Shown: positions 7,773-16,307 of the stretch, in pieces
Layout of the letters: every line of letters starts with the position of its first letter
Numbering within the stretch: the stretch's first letter is position 1
Made by a program: the position numbers and the translations under genes
Notes under the pieces: model-generated
Database searches by the model: none
Told to the model about the DNA's origin: nothing
What the model saw: the letters and a program-made list of their open reading frames with translations, nothing else
Source: Carboxylicivirga sp. M1479
GTDB lineage: Bacteria > Bacteroidota > Bacteroidia > Bacteroidales > Marinilabiliaceae
Assembly (NCBI RefSeq): GCF_007097485.1
Contig: NZ_VKDE01000042.1
Location: 1-32,527, forward strand
Direction of reading: 5' to 3'
Length of the DNA: 32,527 bases

Positions 7773-8528
7773 TTAAAATGCGGCAATAATGCCATGAAAA
7801 TCTTCTGCTTTAAGAGAAGCGCCACCAATTAAACCACCATCAACATCTGGGTTGGCGAATAATTCTTTTGCATTAGATGCTTTACAGCTACCTCCATATA
7901 AAATACTTGTGTTATCAGCCACATCAGCACCATACTTGTCTGCTAATGTTTGACGTATAAAAGCATGAATTTCCTGAGCTTGCTCTGGTGATGCAGTTTT
8001 ACCAGTACCAATAGCCCATACAGGCTCATATGCCAATACTATTTTACCGAAATCTTCAGCTGATAAATGGAATAGAGCTTCTTCAATTTGCTCTTTTACA
8101 ACATCAAAGTACTTACCTGACTCACGTTCTTCTAAAACTTCGCCAATACAAAAGATTGGAGTTAAGCCATTGGCAAGAGTTAAATCAGTTTTCTCTTTAA
8201 GACTAGCGTTGGTTTCGCCATAATAAGCACGTCTTTCTGAGTGACCCAAAATGATGTATTGAGCACCAGTTGAGTTTACCATAGAGGCAGAAATTTCACC
8301 TGTATAAGCACCACTTACTTTATCAGCACAATTCTGAGCTGCTACACCAACTAATTCAGCATCTACCGTTTTTACAACTTCTGTAAGGTGAATAAAAGGA
8401 GCGCCAAGCACTACTTTGCAGTTTGGCTTATTTGCTTTTAAAATTTCGTTTACTTCTTTTGCTAATGTTACACCTTCTTCCAAAGTGTTGTTCATTTTCC
8501 AGTTCCCTGCAACAATGTTCTGTCTCAT
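7773..8528 (-). CDS. tpiA: Triosephosphate isomerase
   Basis: The 251-residue glycolytic enzyme interconverts dihydroxyacetone phosphate and glyceraldehyde 3-phosphate in the cytoplasm. Catalytic residues are present: Lys11 in AGNWKMN, His96 in LGHSERR and Glu168 in [12 protein letters not shown], which leads into flexible loop 6. The phosphate-binding segment [11 protein letters not shown] and the ending [10 protein letters not shown] are also intact. Length is normal for bacterial TIM. The ATG at 8528 is used because the protein aligns from [12 protein letters not shown]; the open frame extends 14 codons further into the preceding gene. It is the last gene of a three-gene operon, 16 bases after the DoxX gene. 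Confidence 0.97.
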   Translation of the reverse strand: MRQNIVAGNWKMNNTLEEGVTLAKEVNEILKANKPNCKVVLGAPFIHLTEVVKTVDAELVGVAAQNCADKVSGAYTGEISASMVNSTGAQYIILGHSERRAYYGETNASLKEKTDLTLANGLTPIFCIGEVLEERESGKYFDVVKEQIEEALFHLSAEDFGKIVLAYEPVWAIGTGKTASPEQAQEIHAFIRQTLADKYGADVADNTSILYGGSCKASNAKELFANPDVDGGLIGGASLKAEDFHGIIAAF

Positions 8529-8544
8529 TGATAATAATTTTAGT

Positions 8545-9753
8545 TTATTTGAATTTGTATAGTAAGCCAATTACGCCACAAAGGGCCACCGCACACAGTA
8601 TAAGCCATGTTTGATCCTGTGCTTTTTGAGCCTCTCTAACTGAATGTGAAAGTGGGTCAGCGAGTTCTTGAGCACTTGGTAATTGGGTTGTGTTATATTT
8701 TGCTATGATGGTACCTTGAAATATAACAACAAGGCCCGGATTCGCTCTTATAATGGTTTTTAATGTTGTGTCATCGCATAAGGCATATTCAAAAGCAGCC
8801 TGATGTTCTAGATCAAATTTAAAACATGCATCGGACAACGAGGATGTTGCCACGTAGAACGCATGATTGTTTTTATATGCCATGTCCTTAATGGCTATAA
8901 GTTCTTTAATCTGTTGTGTTGATGCGCTTTCTAACTTAGGGGCAATCATTAAAAATACGGGCCTTTCGTTATTAATTATATTCGAAGTAATATCATCTCC
9001 ATCGGTTGATTCAAAGTTCAGTGCTGTAATTGGAGGTTGGTATCCTTCTCTAATAACTTTTGTTTTGCTATCGACAAACACCCAGGTGCTATCATTATAC
9101 GGATAATCGTTTACTCCAAACTCTTTTTGCTCACCATCCTTTTTCATAATAAAGGTTGTTTCATACTCACCCTCATCAGCTCCCTCGGGAATGCTCATTT
9201 GAGTAAGTATGTTATTACCAATTTTGTATGGACGAAAATCAAGAACTGGCAAATAGTAAATGCTATAAACCGAAAGAATAATAATATACGAAAATCCAAT
9301 TGTAGTGATGAGGTGCTGCTTAATTGGTAATAGTGAACTCTGGTAGTTTTCCTTCTTTTTATACACATAAAATGTAAATGGAAGAATGATAATATTCTTA
9401 AAAAAGGTTTCCCAATTACTAAGCTTAATCGCATCGCCAAAACAGCCACAGTCAGAAACAGGTTCAAAAATGGCTATGAAAAATGTGATAGCAGTAAAGC
9501 CAAGCATAAATAATAAAGTAGGCAAAGCCACTCGTTTTATTTTAACGCCCAATAATAGGTGGAATCCAAGGATGAATTCGACACTTGACAAAGCAATGGC
9601 TAATATAATTGATAAACCATCCATCTCATGAAGTCCAACAACTTCTAGGTATTCTTTTATTTTAATCGCACTTCCTTGCGGATCAACTGCTTTGACAAAT
9701 CCTGAGAACAAAAATACGGCACCAGGCAATAGGCGACTAATAAATTTAAGCAT
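8545..9753 (-). CDS. DoxX-family membrane protein, BT_3928 type
   Basis: The 402-residue protein has an N-terminal four-helix DoxX/MauE-like membrane domain (about 1-135) with the pair CGCFGD (Cys102, Cys104) after the third segment. A further membrane segment at about 150-170 leads to a soluble region of about 200 residues that resembles a degenerate thioredoxin-like domain ([21 protein letters not shown] ... [20 protein letters not shown]). A C-terminal membrane helix ([19 protein letters not shown]) ends the protein. The Cys pair suggests thiol or quinone redox chemistry, as in MauE/VKOR-like DoxX relatives; this is inference. The DUF1599 - DoxX - tpiA order is recurrent in Bacteroidetes. 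The gene starts 11 bases after DUF1599. Confidence 0.85.
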   Translation of the reverse strand: MLKFISRLLPGAVFLFSGFVKAVDPQGSAIKIKEYLEVVGLHEMDGLSIILAIALSSVEFILGFHLLLGVKIKRVALPTLLFMLGFTAITFFIAIFEPVSDCGCFGDAIKLSNWETFFKNIIILPFTFYVYKKKENYQSSLLPIKQHLITTIGFSYIIILSVYSIYYLPVLDFRPYKIGNNILTQMSIPEGADEGEYETTFIMKKDGEQKEFGVNDYPYNDSTWVFVDSKTKVIREGYQPPITALNFESTDGDDITSNIINNERPVFLMIAPKLESASTQQIKELIAIKDMAYKNNHAFYVATSSLSDACFKFDLEHQAAFEYALCDDTTLKTIIRANPGLVVIFQGTIIAKYNTTQLPSAQELADPLSHSVREAQKAQDQTWLILCAVALCGVIGLLYKFK

Positions 9754-9764
9754 CGTATAGTAAT

Positions 9765-10322
9765 TTACGCGTTGTGTTCTTCTTCTGGAAATTCTAATTT
9801 AATAAGGGCAAAGATGGCATAATTAATCATGTCCATATAATTCGCATCAATTCCCTCTGAAATGATTGTCTGTCCTTGGTTATCCTCAATTTGTTTTGTT
9901 CGATGAAGCTTCATTAAAATAAGGTCAGTAAACGAACTAACTCTCATTTTGCGCCATGCCTCATCATAATCATGATTTTTATTTTCCATTAGTGCTTTGG
10001 ATGCATGAATGTTATTGAGGTACATTTTTAAAGCTTCTCCATGATCCATTTCTGGTTTTTCAGCAGGCTGCAACTCCAGTTGAACAAGCGCCATAGCACA
10101 GTAGTTTACAATACCAATAAATTCGTCTCTTACACCTTCATCTACTTTTGATGTACCCTTGGTTTCGATGCTTCTAATGCGTTGGGCTTTGATAAAGATT
10201 TGATCAGTCATGCTTGATGGACGCAAAATGCGCCAAGCAGTACCATAATCTTTCATTTTCTTTTCAAAGATGTCTTTGCAAATATTTATAACGTGGTCGA
10301 ATTGACTATCTGTTTTGGTCAC
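9765..10322 (-). CDS. DUF1599 domain protein
   Basis: The 185-residue cytoplasmic protein contains two copies of the same module. Residues about 8-85 (KKMKDYGTAWRILRPSSMTDQIFIKAQRIRSIE) and 103-180 (ENKNHDYDEAWRKMRVSSFTDLILMKLHRTKQIE) align over the DY..AWR..R.SS.TD....K..R...IE pattern, and each ends in a (I/M)NY...AL..LE segment. The fold is helical and the function is not established; I infer a nucleotide-pyrophosphohydrolase-like helical bundle only weakly. The start is GTG: an in-frame TAA lies five codons upstream and no ATG occurs before the first conserved block. It is the first gene of the operon with DoxX and tpiA. Confidence 0.85.
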   Translation of the reverse strand: MTKTDSQFDHVINICKDIFEKKMKDYGTAWRILRPSSMTDQIFIKAQRIRSIETKGTSKVDEGVRDEFIGIVNYCAMALVQLELQPAEKPEMDHGEALKMYLNNIHASKALMENKNHDYDEAWRKMRVSSFTDLILMKLHRTKQIEDNQGQTIISEGIDANYMDMINYAIFALIKLEFPEEEHNA

Positions 10323-10798
10323 TTGATATCTTTTTTAAATGGACGCGTAAAATTATCAAAAAATGATAAATATTACGGTATAATTATTTGGAATCTGTCA
10401 ATAAAGAAGTCTCTTTGCTCTTTATTTGTTCGTGAAGCAGTCAATTATCACGAGGAAAGAAGAAAAAAGGCTTTTGGCCGAAATAGACCTACGAGCTGCT
10501 GTGATGGAATAGTCCTTGCCAGAAGGATATTCCAGTCAAAAGCCAAAACGAATATAGAGTATTATTTTTGTATATTTATACATTTTGCTGGTTGGTCTAA
10601 TACTTTTTTTAAAGTAAGGTGTTTTGTTATTTTTAATAGAAGGTTTGTTTCAGAAGATGGGTTAAGTAGTTACAAAAAGCCTGTTAAAATAGATAGCGTT
10701 AGAAGTAATGATTGAAACTTAGTAGGGCTTTAATATGTTACTTTGGTATATCTGAATGAAAATATTGTATCTTCATTTATCTCATCAAGTTAATTTTT
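10323..10798. other. 476-base intergenic region between divergent genes
   Basis: The region separates the DUF1599 operon (minus) from the TonB-C gene (plus). It contains a TTATCA/TGATAA inverted repeat at about 10353-10369, close to the DUF1599 start, and the structured candidate RNA at 10463-10545. A 140-codon frame crosses it on the plus strand but has no family resemblance, overlaps the DUF1599 start and has odd composition, so I do not call it a gene. The remainder is AT-rich with no feature I can name. Confidence 0.6.
10463..10545 (-). ncRNA. Candidate structured small RNA
   Basis: Read on the minus strand, GGCTTTTG (10544-10537) pairs with CAAAAGCC (10476-10469), which is followed at once by six T residues and then a pyrimidine-rich stretch: an intrinsic-terminator shape. 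Nested inside is a 12-bp hairpin, 10534-10505, with arms TGGAATATCCTT and AAGGA-C-TATTCCA (one bulged base) and loop CTGGC. About 28 unpaired bases follow it. A near-consensus -7 element (TATATTCG, one mismatch) lies at 10556-10549, placing a start close to the 5' arm. No RNA family was recognised. It could instead be a terminator of an unseen transcript or a leader of the DUF1599 operon. Confidence 0.42.
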
Positions 10799-11449
10799 AT
10801 GTCCACAGCTAGTATTCGTTATATACTATTATTTCTGTTTATTGCTTTTGCTGTTAATGCCCAATTAATTGTGGTATTGGGTCAGAGTAATGTGTGTGTA
10901 ACTAAGTCTGATGGAATATTTGAAGAGATATGTTGGGTATCTAAAGCTGATACTTCTATTCGAGATGGAGAAAGTACCACCTATTATAAAAGTAAAGCTT
11001 TAGCTAAAGGGTTTTATAGGAATAATGAGCGTGTTGGTCGATGGCGGTTTTATAATTTAAATAGCATTTTAGAGTATGAATACGATTTTGATACTTCATC
11101 ACTTATTCGCTTAAGTGGAAAGTCGGATCAAGAACTAGAGATTCAGTCACCTTGTTTATTTAAGGGTAGTCCTATAATTCCCTATTTATTCTTAGTAAAT
11201 AGACTTGGTTATCCTCAACAAGCCATCAATAAAGATATTGAGGGGAGAGTTGTTCTGGCGCTTAAGGTTAACTCAAAAGGTGAAGTTTATGGGTTTTATA
11301 TTGCTAAAAAACTACATCCAGTAATTGACCATGCTGTGTTTAATGCCGCTAAAGAGATTCCTATTACCTGGGAGTTTATTGCGTCAACCATTCAGGGTGT
11401 TCCGGTAAATAGTGAATATCAAATAGCGATAGAATTTACCTTGGAGTAG
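10799..11449 (+). CDS. Periplasmic TonB C-terminal domain protein
   Basis: The 216-residue protein begins with a signal peptide (MSTASIRYILLFLFIAFAVNAQ). A middle section contains ALAKGFYRNNERVGRWRFYN, a MORN-like strand repeat frequent in Bacteroidetes TonB-related proteins. Residues about 135-216 look like a TonB C-terminal domain (YPQQAINKDIEGRVVLALKVNSKGEVYGFYIAKKLHPVIDHAVFNAAKEI). There is no proline-rich periplasmic linker and no retained membrane anchor, so it is unlikely to be a classical energy transducer; a soluble periplasmic protein using the fold for binding is an inference. It converges on the sensor kinase gene with only two bases between the stop codons. Confidence 0.75.
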   Translation: MSTASIRYILLFLFIAFAVNAQLIVVLGQSNVCVTKSDGIFEEICWVSKADTSIRDGESTTYYKSKALAKGFYRNNERVGRWRFYNLNSILEYEYDFDTSSLIRLSGKSDQELEIQSPCLFKGSPIIPYLFLVNRLGYPQQAINKDIEGRVVLALKVNSKGEVYGFYIAKKLHPVIDHAVFNAAKEIPITWEFIASTIQGVPVNSEYQIAIEFTLE

Positions 11450-11451
11450 TT

Positions 11452-13434
11452 CTAATCATTGATTTTTCTAGAAATACACTTGTCTATGTATTTGTTTAAT
11501 TCAAAAGCATTGTTTAACCGGAAGCCGATTTCCTTGGCAATAGGACTGTGTATAATTTCGGATTGTTCGCTATATTGAATGATAGTTGTTGAGCGAATTT
11601 GACTAATAGATAATAAGCGACTAAGCTCTTTTTTATTAAGGTAATCATCCAATAGAATTACTGAAGTGTTAATTGCAAGTGGTACATTTACTAAAGCCTC
11701 GAAAGCAAATAAGGGTAGAACTCTTGTATTGGAATTTATTTGAGGGATTTTTTTGTATTGTGACGAGTAAAAAATGACAGTGTTAGAATAGCGTTGATGA
11801 TTTGATTGCTTGCTAATAGACGGAATGATGAAGTGAAAATCAGAACCTTTTTGTTCGATAGACGAAACCCATAGGAATCCACCTAATACGTTTGCCAAAT
11901 GCTTGCAGATGCTTAAACCTAGTCCTGCACCACCAAAATCCCTCGAGTTGTCGTCATTGGCCTGTCTAAACTTATGAAATATATTAGGAATTTTCTCTTG
12001 AGGAATACCTATGCCGGTATCTGATATTATAAACTCAATAGAACTATCTGACCGATATTGATATGCAAGCGTGATATGACCTTCATACGTGAATTTTACT
12101 GCATTCTCAATCAATTGTTTGAGCACCTGTTTAACTCTTCTTTTGTCCGAGATTAGAGTTGGAAGGTGCGTAAGTCCAAGCGGTTCGCTAATGTTAAATC
12201 GAACATTCGGGTTGTTCTTTAACTGCTCCGATGCGTAAGTGCTTAAGTCGTTAATGAGTTCATGAGGATCAATCGTACCCAGTTCTATCTTTATGAGCCC
12301 AGATTCAATTTTAGAAAACTCCATTATATCATTTAGTAAGTCAAGTAACTCATTCGAACTTGCTTTAACTATGTTATGAAATTCCTTTCTTTCTTTATGG
12401 TTAACTTGCTCATCACTCATTAACTCAGTAAAACCCATAATACTATTGAGTGGGGTTCTAACTTCATGAGACATGTTGGCTAAAAAGGATGATTTTAAGC
12501 GATCCGATTCCTCAGCTCGTCGCTTTGCCTTTAGCATTTCCTGCTCAATGTATAAACGCTCAGAAACATCAGATAATAAACATAGTGTCGCTGTTTTGCT
12601 AAAGTAATCAAAGGGGATGCATTTAATTTCAACAGGTATAATAGTGTTCTTAAAGGTTTTAATATTAAATAGAGAGGGGGTGTTTTCTTGGTTCTCTGTA
12701 AAGCCTATTAAGTTAATGAGTTGAGCTTGTTCATCTACTGTGAATAGCTTGGTTATTTTACAATTGGATATTTCGTGCGATGAAGCTTTTAATAAATTAA
12801 CAACGTGCTTATTAAAGTCAATAATGTTGAATTGACTGTCTACAACAATAACTGAAAAACTGGTATTGTGTAAAATACTATTGTAACTATTTTTCCATTG
12901 TTCAAACGCATTTGATTGTGAAAGTTGATCGGAATTGGATTCGACAGTCAGTGTGTGTAGGCCTTTGTCAATTAACAATGGTTTAATGTGAATTTTTAAT
13001 AAGCTGTTATCGGCATTAGTAACCTGGATATCATCTGTGTTAGTGAGGTTAATTTTTTTGTAGTCAATTTTTAATTGTTGATCCCAGGTGCTTAGCTTAT
13101 TATTCTCACCTATTAGCGTTTTATAGGCTTTATTTTGATGAAGTACTTGTTGCTTATTGTTAATTATGCAAGTTGCAAGTGGGACAGATTCAATTAAGGA
13201 GCTAAGTGTTGTGTTAAGGTTGTTGTTAGAATCAGTTTGCTTTGTGTTTTTTTTTCTTTTACTAAAGTGATAGTAAATCGTTATTATCCATGTAAGTGCA
13301 AGTATTGTTGTTAATACAACTAACCACCACTCTGTACTGAAAGAGTTTTCACTCCATGTGTTTGCAAATATATTGGTTGATATTATCAGGAAAAAAACCA
13401 TGATAAAACCACGTGTGATTTTTGTTGCTTGCAT
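11452..13434 (-). CDS. PAS-domain sensor histidine kinase with degenerate receiver-like tail
   Basis: The 660-residue inner-membrane kinase has two N-terminal hydrophobic segments (about 10-25 and 36-56) separated by only about ten periplasmic residues. Two PAS-like domains follow (about 78-165 and 185-295). The HisKA domain has phospho-acceptor His323 in SHEVRTPLN. The ATPase domain has its N box at LIENAVKF (Asn444), DTGIGIP at 472-478 and GGAGLGL at 501-507. Residues about 550-655 resemble a receiver domain: Asp596 in SVILLDD fits the acceptor position, but the acidic pair (VIFYSSQ) and the beta-5 Lys (GFRLNN) are missing, so phosphotransfer there is doubtful. The ATG at 13434 is preferred: GGAG lies upstream, and the frame's earlier TTG sits in a -7 element. 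No response regulator is adjacent. Confidence 0.88.
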   Translation of the reverse strand: MQATKITRGFIMVFFLIISTNIFANTWSENSFSTEWWLVVLTTILALTWIITIYYHFSKRKKNTKQTDSNNNLNTTLSSLIESVPLATCIINNKQQVLHQNKAYKTLIGENNKLSTWDQQLKIDYKKINLTNTDDIQVTNADNSLLKIHIKPLLIDKGLHTLTVESNSDQLSQSNAFEQWKNSYNSILHNTSFSVIVVDSQFNIIDFNKHVVNLLKASSHEISNCKITKLFTVDEQAQLINLIGFTENQENTPSLFNIKTFKNTIIPVEIKCIPFDYFSKTATLCLLSDVSERLYIEQEMLKAKRRAEESDRLKSSFLANMSHEVRTPLNSIMGFTELMSDEQVNHKERKEFHNIVKASSNELLDLLNDIMEFSKIESGLIKIELGTIDPHELINDLSTYASEQLKNNPNVRFNISEPLGLTHLPTLISDKRRVKQVLKQLIENAVKFTYEGHITLAYQYRSDSSIEFIISDTGIGIPQEKIPNIFHKFRQANDDNSRDFGGAGLGLSICKHLANVLGGFLWVSSIEQKGSDFHFIIPSISKQSNHQRYSNTVIFYSSQYKKIPQINSNTRVLPLFAFEALVNVPLAINTSVILLDDYLNKKELSRLLSISQIRSTTIIQYSEQSEIIHSPIAKEIGFRLNNAFELNKYIDKCISRKIND

Positions 13435-13470
13435 TAATACATCTCCTTCATCTGACCTTAAAAACCTGGA

Positions 13471-13478
13471 CAAAATTA
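13471..13478 (-). promoter_or_regulatory. Putative -7 promoter element of the sensor kinase (TAATTTTG)
   Basis: TAATTTTG is an exact TAnnTTTG match on the minus strand, 37 bases before the chosen ATG, predicting a leader of about 30 bases. A weak -33 candidate (ATG) lies 18 bases upstream of it. The alternative TTG start codon of the kinase frame falls inside this element, which argues against that start. Confidence 0.42.
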
Positions 13479-13602
13479 TTTTTTTTCTGCTTTACTCATT
13501 AATTATATGATTAAAAAAACATTAATTTATTTTCTAAATCTTAAAAACTTATAATTATGCATTTATTAGAATAATGTTACAGCTGATAAACGCGAACTTT
13601 AT

Positions 13603-13610
13603 TAACTTTG
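13603..13610 (+). promoter_or_regulatory. Putative -7 promoter element of argS (TAACTTTG)
   Basis: TAACTTTG matches TAnnTTTG exactly, and GCTG 17 bases upstream is a near match to the -33 TTTG. Transcription would start about 30 bases before the argS ATG. The same octamer occurs before the LtaS-like gene. Confidence 0.45.
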
Positions 13611-13648
13611 TGTTTTGATAAAAATACAAGGATCTTAAAGTTACGAAA

Positions 13649-15442
13649 ATGATAATTGAAAGTCAGATAAAAACTTCGGTTGCCAAAGCTGTAAAAGAAT
13701 TATACGGAGCAGAAATAACTCCTGAATCAGTTCAACTACAATTAACACGCAAAGACATGCGTGGAGATTACACCGTGGTTGTGTTTCCTTTATTAAAGGC
13801 ATCTAAAAAAAATCCTGTGGAAACGGGTGGCGATTTAGGGTCATTTATTCAAAATGATTGTTCTGATGTGGCAGGCTTTGAAGTAATCAAAGGCTTTTTG
13901 AATTTACAACTTTCAACTTCGTTTTGGCTAGGTGTTTTAAATGCGAATGCTCATAACGAGGCTATTGGTATTAAAGAGTCTGATGAAAATTCGCCTTTGG
14001 TTATGATTGAGTACTCATCGCCTAACACTAATAAACCCTTGCATTTAGGTCATATCCGTAATAATTTATTGGGCTACTCATTATCCAGAATTGTTTCAGC
14101 CAACGGAAATAGGGTTGTAAAAACCAATATCGTAAATGACCGCGGAATTCATATCTGCAAGTCTATGCTCGCCTGGAAGAAGTGGGGAGAGGGACAAACT
14201 CCTGAGTCGACAGGATTGAAAGGCGATCACCTTGTAGGTAATTATTACGTACGTTTTGATCAGGAGTTTAAAAAGGAGCAGGCAGCATTAATTGAGTCAG
14301 GTCTTTCTAAGGATGAAGCTGAGGCAAAATCACCTTTGATGAAAGAGGCTCGTGAGATGTTGCTGAGTTGGGAGGCACATGATCCTGAGGTTTATGCATT
14401 GTGGGAGCAAATGAATAAGTGGGTTTATAGTGGATTTGATGTGACCTACAAAAAAATGGGAGTTGATTTTGACAAGATATATTACGAGTCTGACACCTAT
14501 AAGGTTGGTCGTGATATGGTGTTGGAAGGATTAGATAAAAAAGTTTTTTATCGTCGTGAGGATAATAGTGTATGGGCTGATTTGCAAAATGACGGATTGG
14601 ACGAGAAGCTATTATTGAGGACTGATGGAACCAGTGTTTATATGACACAGGATGTTGGAACGGCCAAGTTGCGTTACGATGATTATGCCATTGATAAAAT
14701 GGTTTATGTTGTTGGTAATGAGCAAAATTATCACTTTAAAGTATTGGCTATTCTACTCGATAAACTTGGTTTAGAGTGGGGTAAAGATTTGGTTCATTTT
14801 AGTTACGGTATGGTTGAATTACCAGAGGGAAAAATGAAGTCGCGTGAGGGTACTGTTGTTGATGCTGATGACTTAATGGTGGATATGATTGACACTGCAC
14901 GAGAAATGTCAAAAGGCTTGGGTAAGCTTGACGGATACTCTGAAGAGGAGGCTGAAAAAGTTTATGAAACCATTGCTTTGGGTGCTTTAAAGTACTTTAT
15001 TCTTAAGGTTGATCCGCGTAAAAACATGACTTTTGATCCGAAAGAATCAATTGATTTTAATGGCAATACGGGTCCATTTATTCAATATACATATGCGCGT
15101 ATTCAATCGATATATCGTAAGGCTGAGGCTAAGGGGATTGCGATTCCAAAAGCAGCTAATTTAAATGTCGAAATGAGCGACAAAGAGGTGCAACTAATGA
15201 GTATGATTTCTAACTTTACAGCTGTTGTTGAAGAAGCTGGAAAGGTGTATAGTCCTGCTATTATTGCAAATTATGTATATGATTTAGCCAAAGAATTTAA
15301 TCAGTTTTATCACGAGTCTCCAATTGCTGTGGAAGAAGATGAAGATAAGAGAGCTATGCGATTGTTGATTTGTAAAGCAGTAGGGCAAGTAATTAAAAAT
15401 GGCATGTGGATGATGGGTGTTGATGTTCCAGAAAGAATGTAA
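13649..15442 (+). CDS. argS: Arginyl-tRNA synthetase
   Basis: The 597-residue class I aminoacyl-tRNA synthetase charges tRNA-Arg in the cytoplasm. The N-terminal additional domain (about 1-110) includes QLTRKDMRGDYTVVVFPLL. The catalytic signature is SPNTNKPLHLGHIRNN, with the HIGH-type HLGH at 132-135. The second ATP motif appears as KMKSREGT at about 395-402, the altered KMSKS form usual in ArgRS. The C-terminal DALR anticodon-binding domain (about 480-597) starts near NTGPFIQYTYARIQSIYRKA. Length is normal. A promoter element lies upstream and a terminator directly downstream, so it is probably monocistronic. Confidence 0.97.
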   Translation: MIIESQIKTSVAKAVKELYGAEITPESVQLQLTRKDMRGDYTVVVFPLLKASKKNPVETGGDLGSFIQNDCSDVAGFEVIKGFLNLQLSTSFWLGVLNANAHNEAIGIKESDENSPLVMIEYSSPNTNKPLHLGHIRNNLLGYSLSRIVSANGNRVVKTNIVNDRGIHICKSMLAWKKWGEGQTPESTGLKGDHLVGNYYVRFDQEFKKEQAALIESGLSKDEAEAKSPLMKEAREMLLSWEAHDPEVYALWEQMNKWVYSGFDVTYKKMGVDFDKIYYESDTYKVGRDMVLEGLDKKVFYRREDNSVWADLQNDGLDEKLLLRTDGTSVYMTQDVGTAKLRYDDYAIDKMVYVVGNEQNYHFKVLAILLDKLGLEWGKDLVHFSYGMVELPEGKMKSREGTVVDADDLMVDMIDTAREMSKGLGKLDGYSEEEAEKVYETIALGALKYFILKVDPRKNMTFDPKESIDFNGNTGPFIQYTYARIQSIYRKAEAKGIAIPKAANLNVEMSDKEVQLMSMISNFTAVVEEAGKVYSPAIIANYVYDLAKEFNQFYHESPIAVEEDEDKRAMRLLICKAVGQVIKNGMWMMGVDVPERM

Positions 15443-15464
15443 AAAATTATAAGTGTGATTTAAG

Positions 15465-15487
15465 GCCTGCATTATTGCAGGCTTTTT
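15465..15487 (+). terminator. Intrinsic terminator after argS
   Basis: GCCTGCA (15465-15471) and TGCAGGC (15476-15482) form a 7-bp stem with a TTAT loop, followed by five T residues. It starts 22 bases after the argS stop. Confidence 0.88.
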
Positions 15488-15541
15488 ATATATAAACAGC
15501 CTTAGATTAGTGTTAAGACTAATCGTTTAAGGAATATTCGA

Positions 15542-15549
15542 TATATTTG
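15542..15549 (+). promoter_or_regulatory. Putative -7 promoter element (TATATTTG)
   Basis: TATATTTG is an exact TAnnTTTG match about 90 bases before the coiled-coil membrane protein gene and after the argS terminator. No good -33 TTG is seen, so the call is weak. Confidence 0.3.
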
Positions 15550-15634
15550 ATACTGCAAGTTCCCATGAATTGCAATAAATATGTTAAAATTGCGTTGGGG
15601 TCTCAGACGGTTATAACACTCAAACAAAAAAAGA

Positions 15635-16231
15635 ATGATGAAATCAATTGTACTATTTACTGCAGTTTTACTCTCGTTAGTATCTGTAAATATGTTCGCT
15701 CAGGGGGATTTAACTGCGAGATTTGATTCTTTAAGCTTAAATGCTCAATACGATTATGTAATTAATAAATCTGAAACCTTTGAACGTTATAAAGTTATAA
15801 AGATATCTACGGTTAATTTATTAAAGAAGAGTTCATTAGATAGTATTGCAATATATAAAGATGAACTTAAGGTACGTAATAATGAAATTACTGGCCTTAA
15901 TAAAACTGTGCTTGAAAAAGATCAAAAAATTAGTGAGTTATCTGCAAAATTAACGGCAGTGACCAATACTAAAGATAGTATGACCTTTTTAGGCGCCGAA
16001 ATTTCGAAAGGAGCTTATAATTCTATTGTTTGGGGAATCATATTTGTTTTGTTGATTTTAGTACTCGTTCTGTTTTTGATGTTTAAGCGTAGCCATTCAA
16101 TTACTAGTGAAACTAAAAAACGCTTGAATGAAGTGGAGGAAGAATACGAGAACCATAGAAAATCGGCACTTAAAAGAGAGCAGAAACTAGCAAGAGAGTT
16201 AATGGATGAGAAACTAAAGCATAAGTTTTAA
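15635..16231 (+). CDS. Coiled-coil single-pass membrane protein of unknown function
   Basis: The 198-residue protein has a signal peptide (MMKSIVLFTAVLLSLVSVNMFAQ), a predicted coiled coil at about 70-112 (YKDELKVRNNEITGLNKTVLEKDQKISELSAKLTAV), one strong membrane helix at about 130-150 (IVWGIIFVLLILVLVLFLMFKR) and a highly charged cytoplasmic helix to the end (KKRLNEVEEEYENHRKSALKREQKLARELMDEKLK). Topology is therefore periplasmic coil, membrane, cytoplasmic coil. Similar proteins are common in Bacteroidetes and have sometimes carried an unsupported methyltransferase name in databases; nothing here looks like an enzyme. ATG codons at 15635 and 15638 are both possible starts. It is monocistronic and ends at a bidirectional terminator. 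Confidence 0.7.
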   Translation: MMKSIVLFTAVLLSLVSVNMFAQGDLTARFDSLSLNAQYDYVINKSETFERYKVIKISTVNLLKKSSLDSIAIYKDELKVRNNEITGLNKTVLEKDQKISELSAKLTAVTNTKDSMTFLGAEISKGAYNSIVWGIIFVLLILVLVLFLMFKRSHSITSETKKRLNEVEEEYENHRKSALKREQKLARELMDEKLKHKF

Positions 16232-16237
16232 TCCAAC

Positions 16238-16296
16238 GATATAATCAAAAAAAGAGGCTTGAGTGTTAAACCCAAGCCTCTTTTTTTGATTATATC
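16238..16296. terminator. Bidirectional terminator with a 24-bp stem
   Basis: Arms 16238-16261 and 16273-16296 are fully complementary over 24 bp around an 11-base loop. The core is AGAGGCTTG/CAAGCCTCT, flanked by A7 and T7 runs. It sits between the convergent coiled-coil and LtaS-like genes and serves both. Confidence 0.87.
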
Positions 16297-16307
16297 TTCA
16301 AGTTGTT

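Noticed and set aside
10293-10715. 140-codon open frame on the plus strand across the 10.3-10.8 kb spacer
   Set aside because: Its composition is unusual for a protein, with many Cys/Phe/Arg clusters and no domain. It overlaps the start of the DUF1599 gene on the opposite strand and covers the structured RNA candidate.
14307-14648. 113-codon antisense frame within argS
   Set aside because: argS is intact and conserved here; the reverse frame shows a His/Pro/Ser-rich shadow composition.
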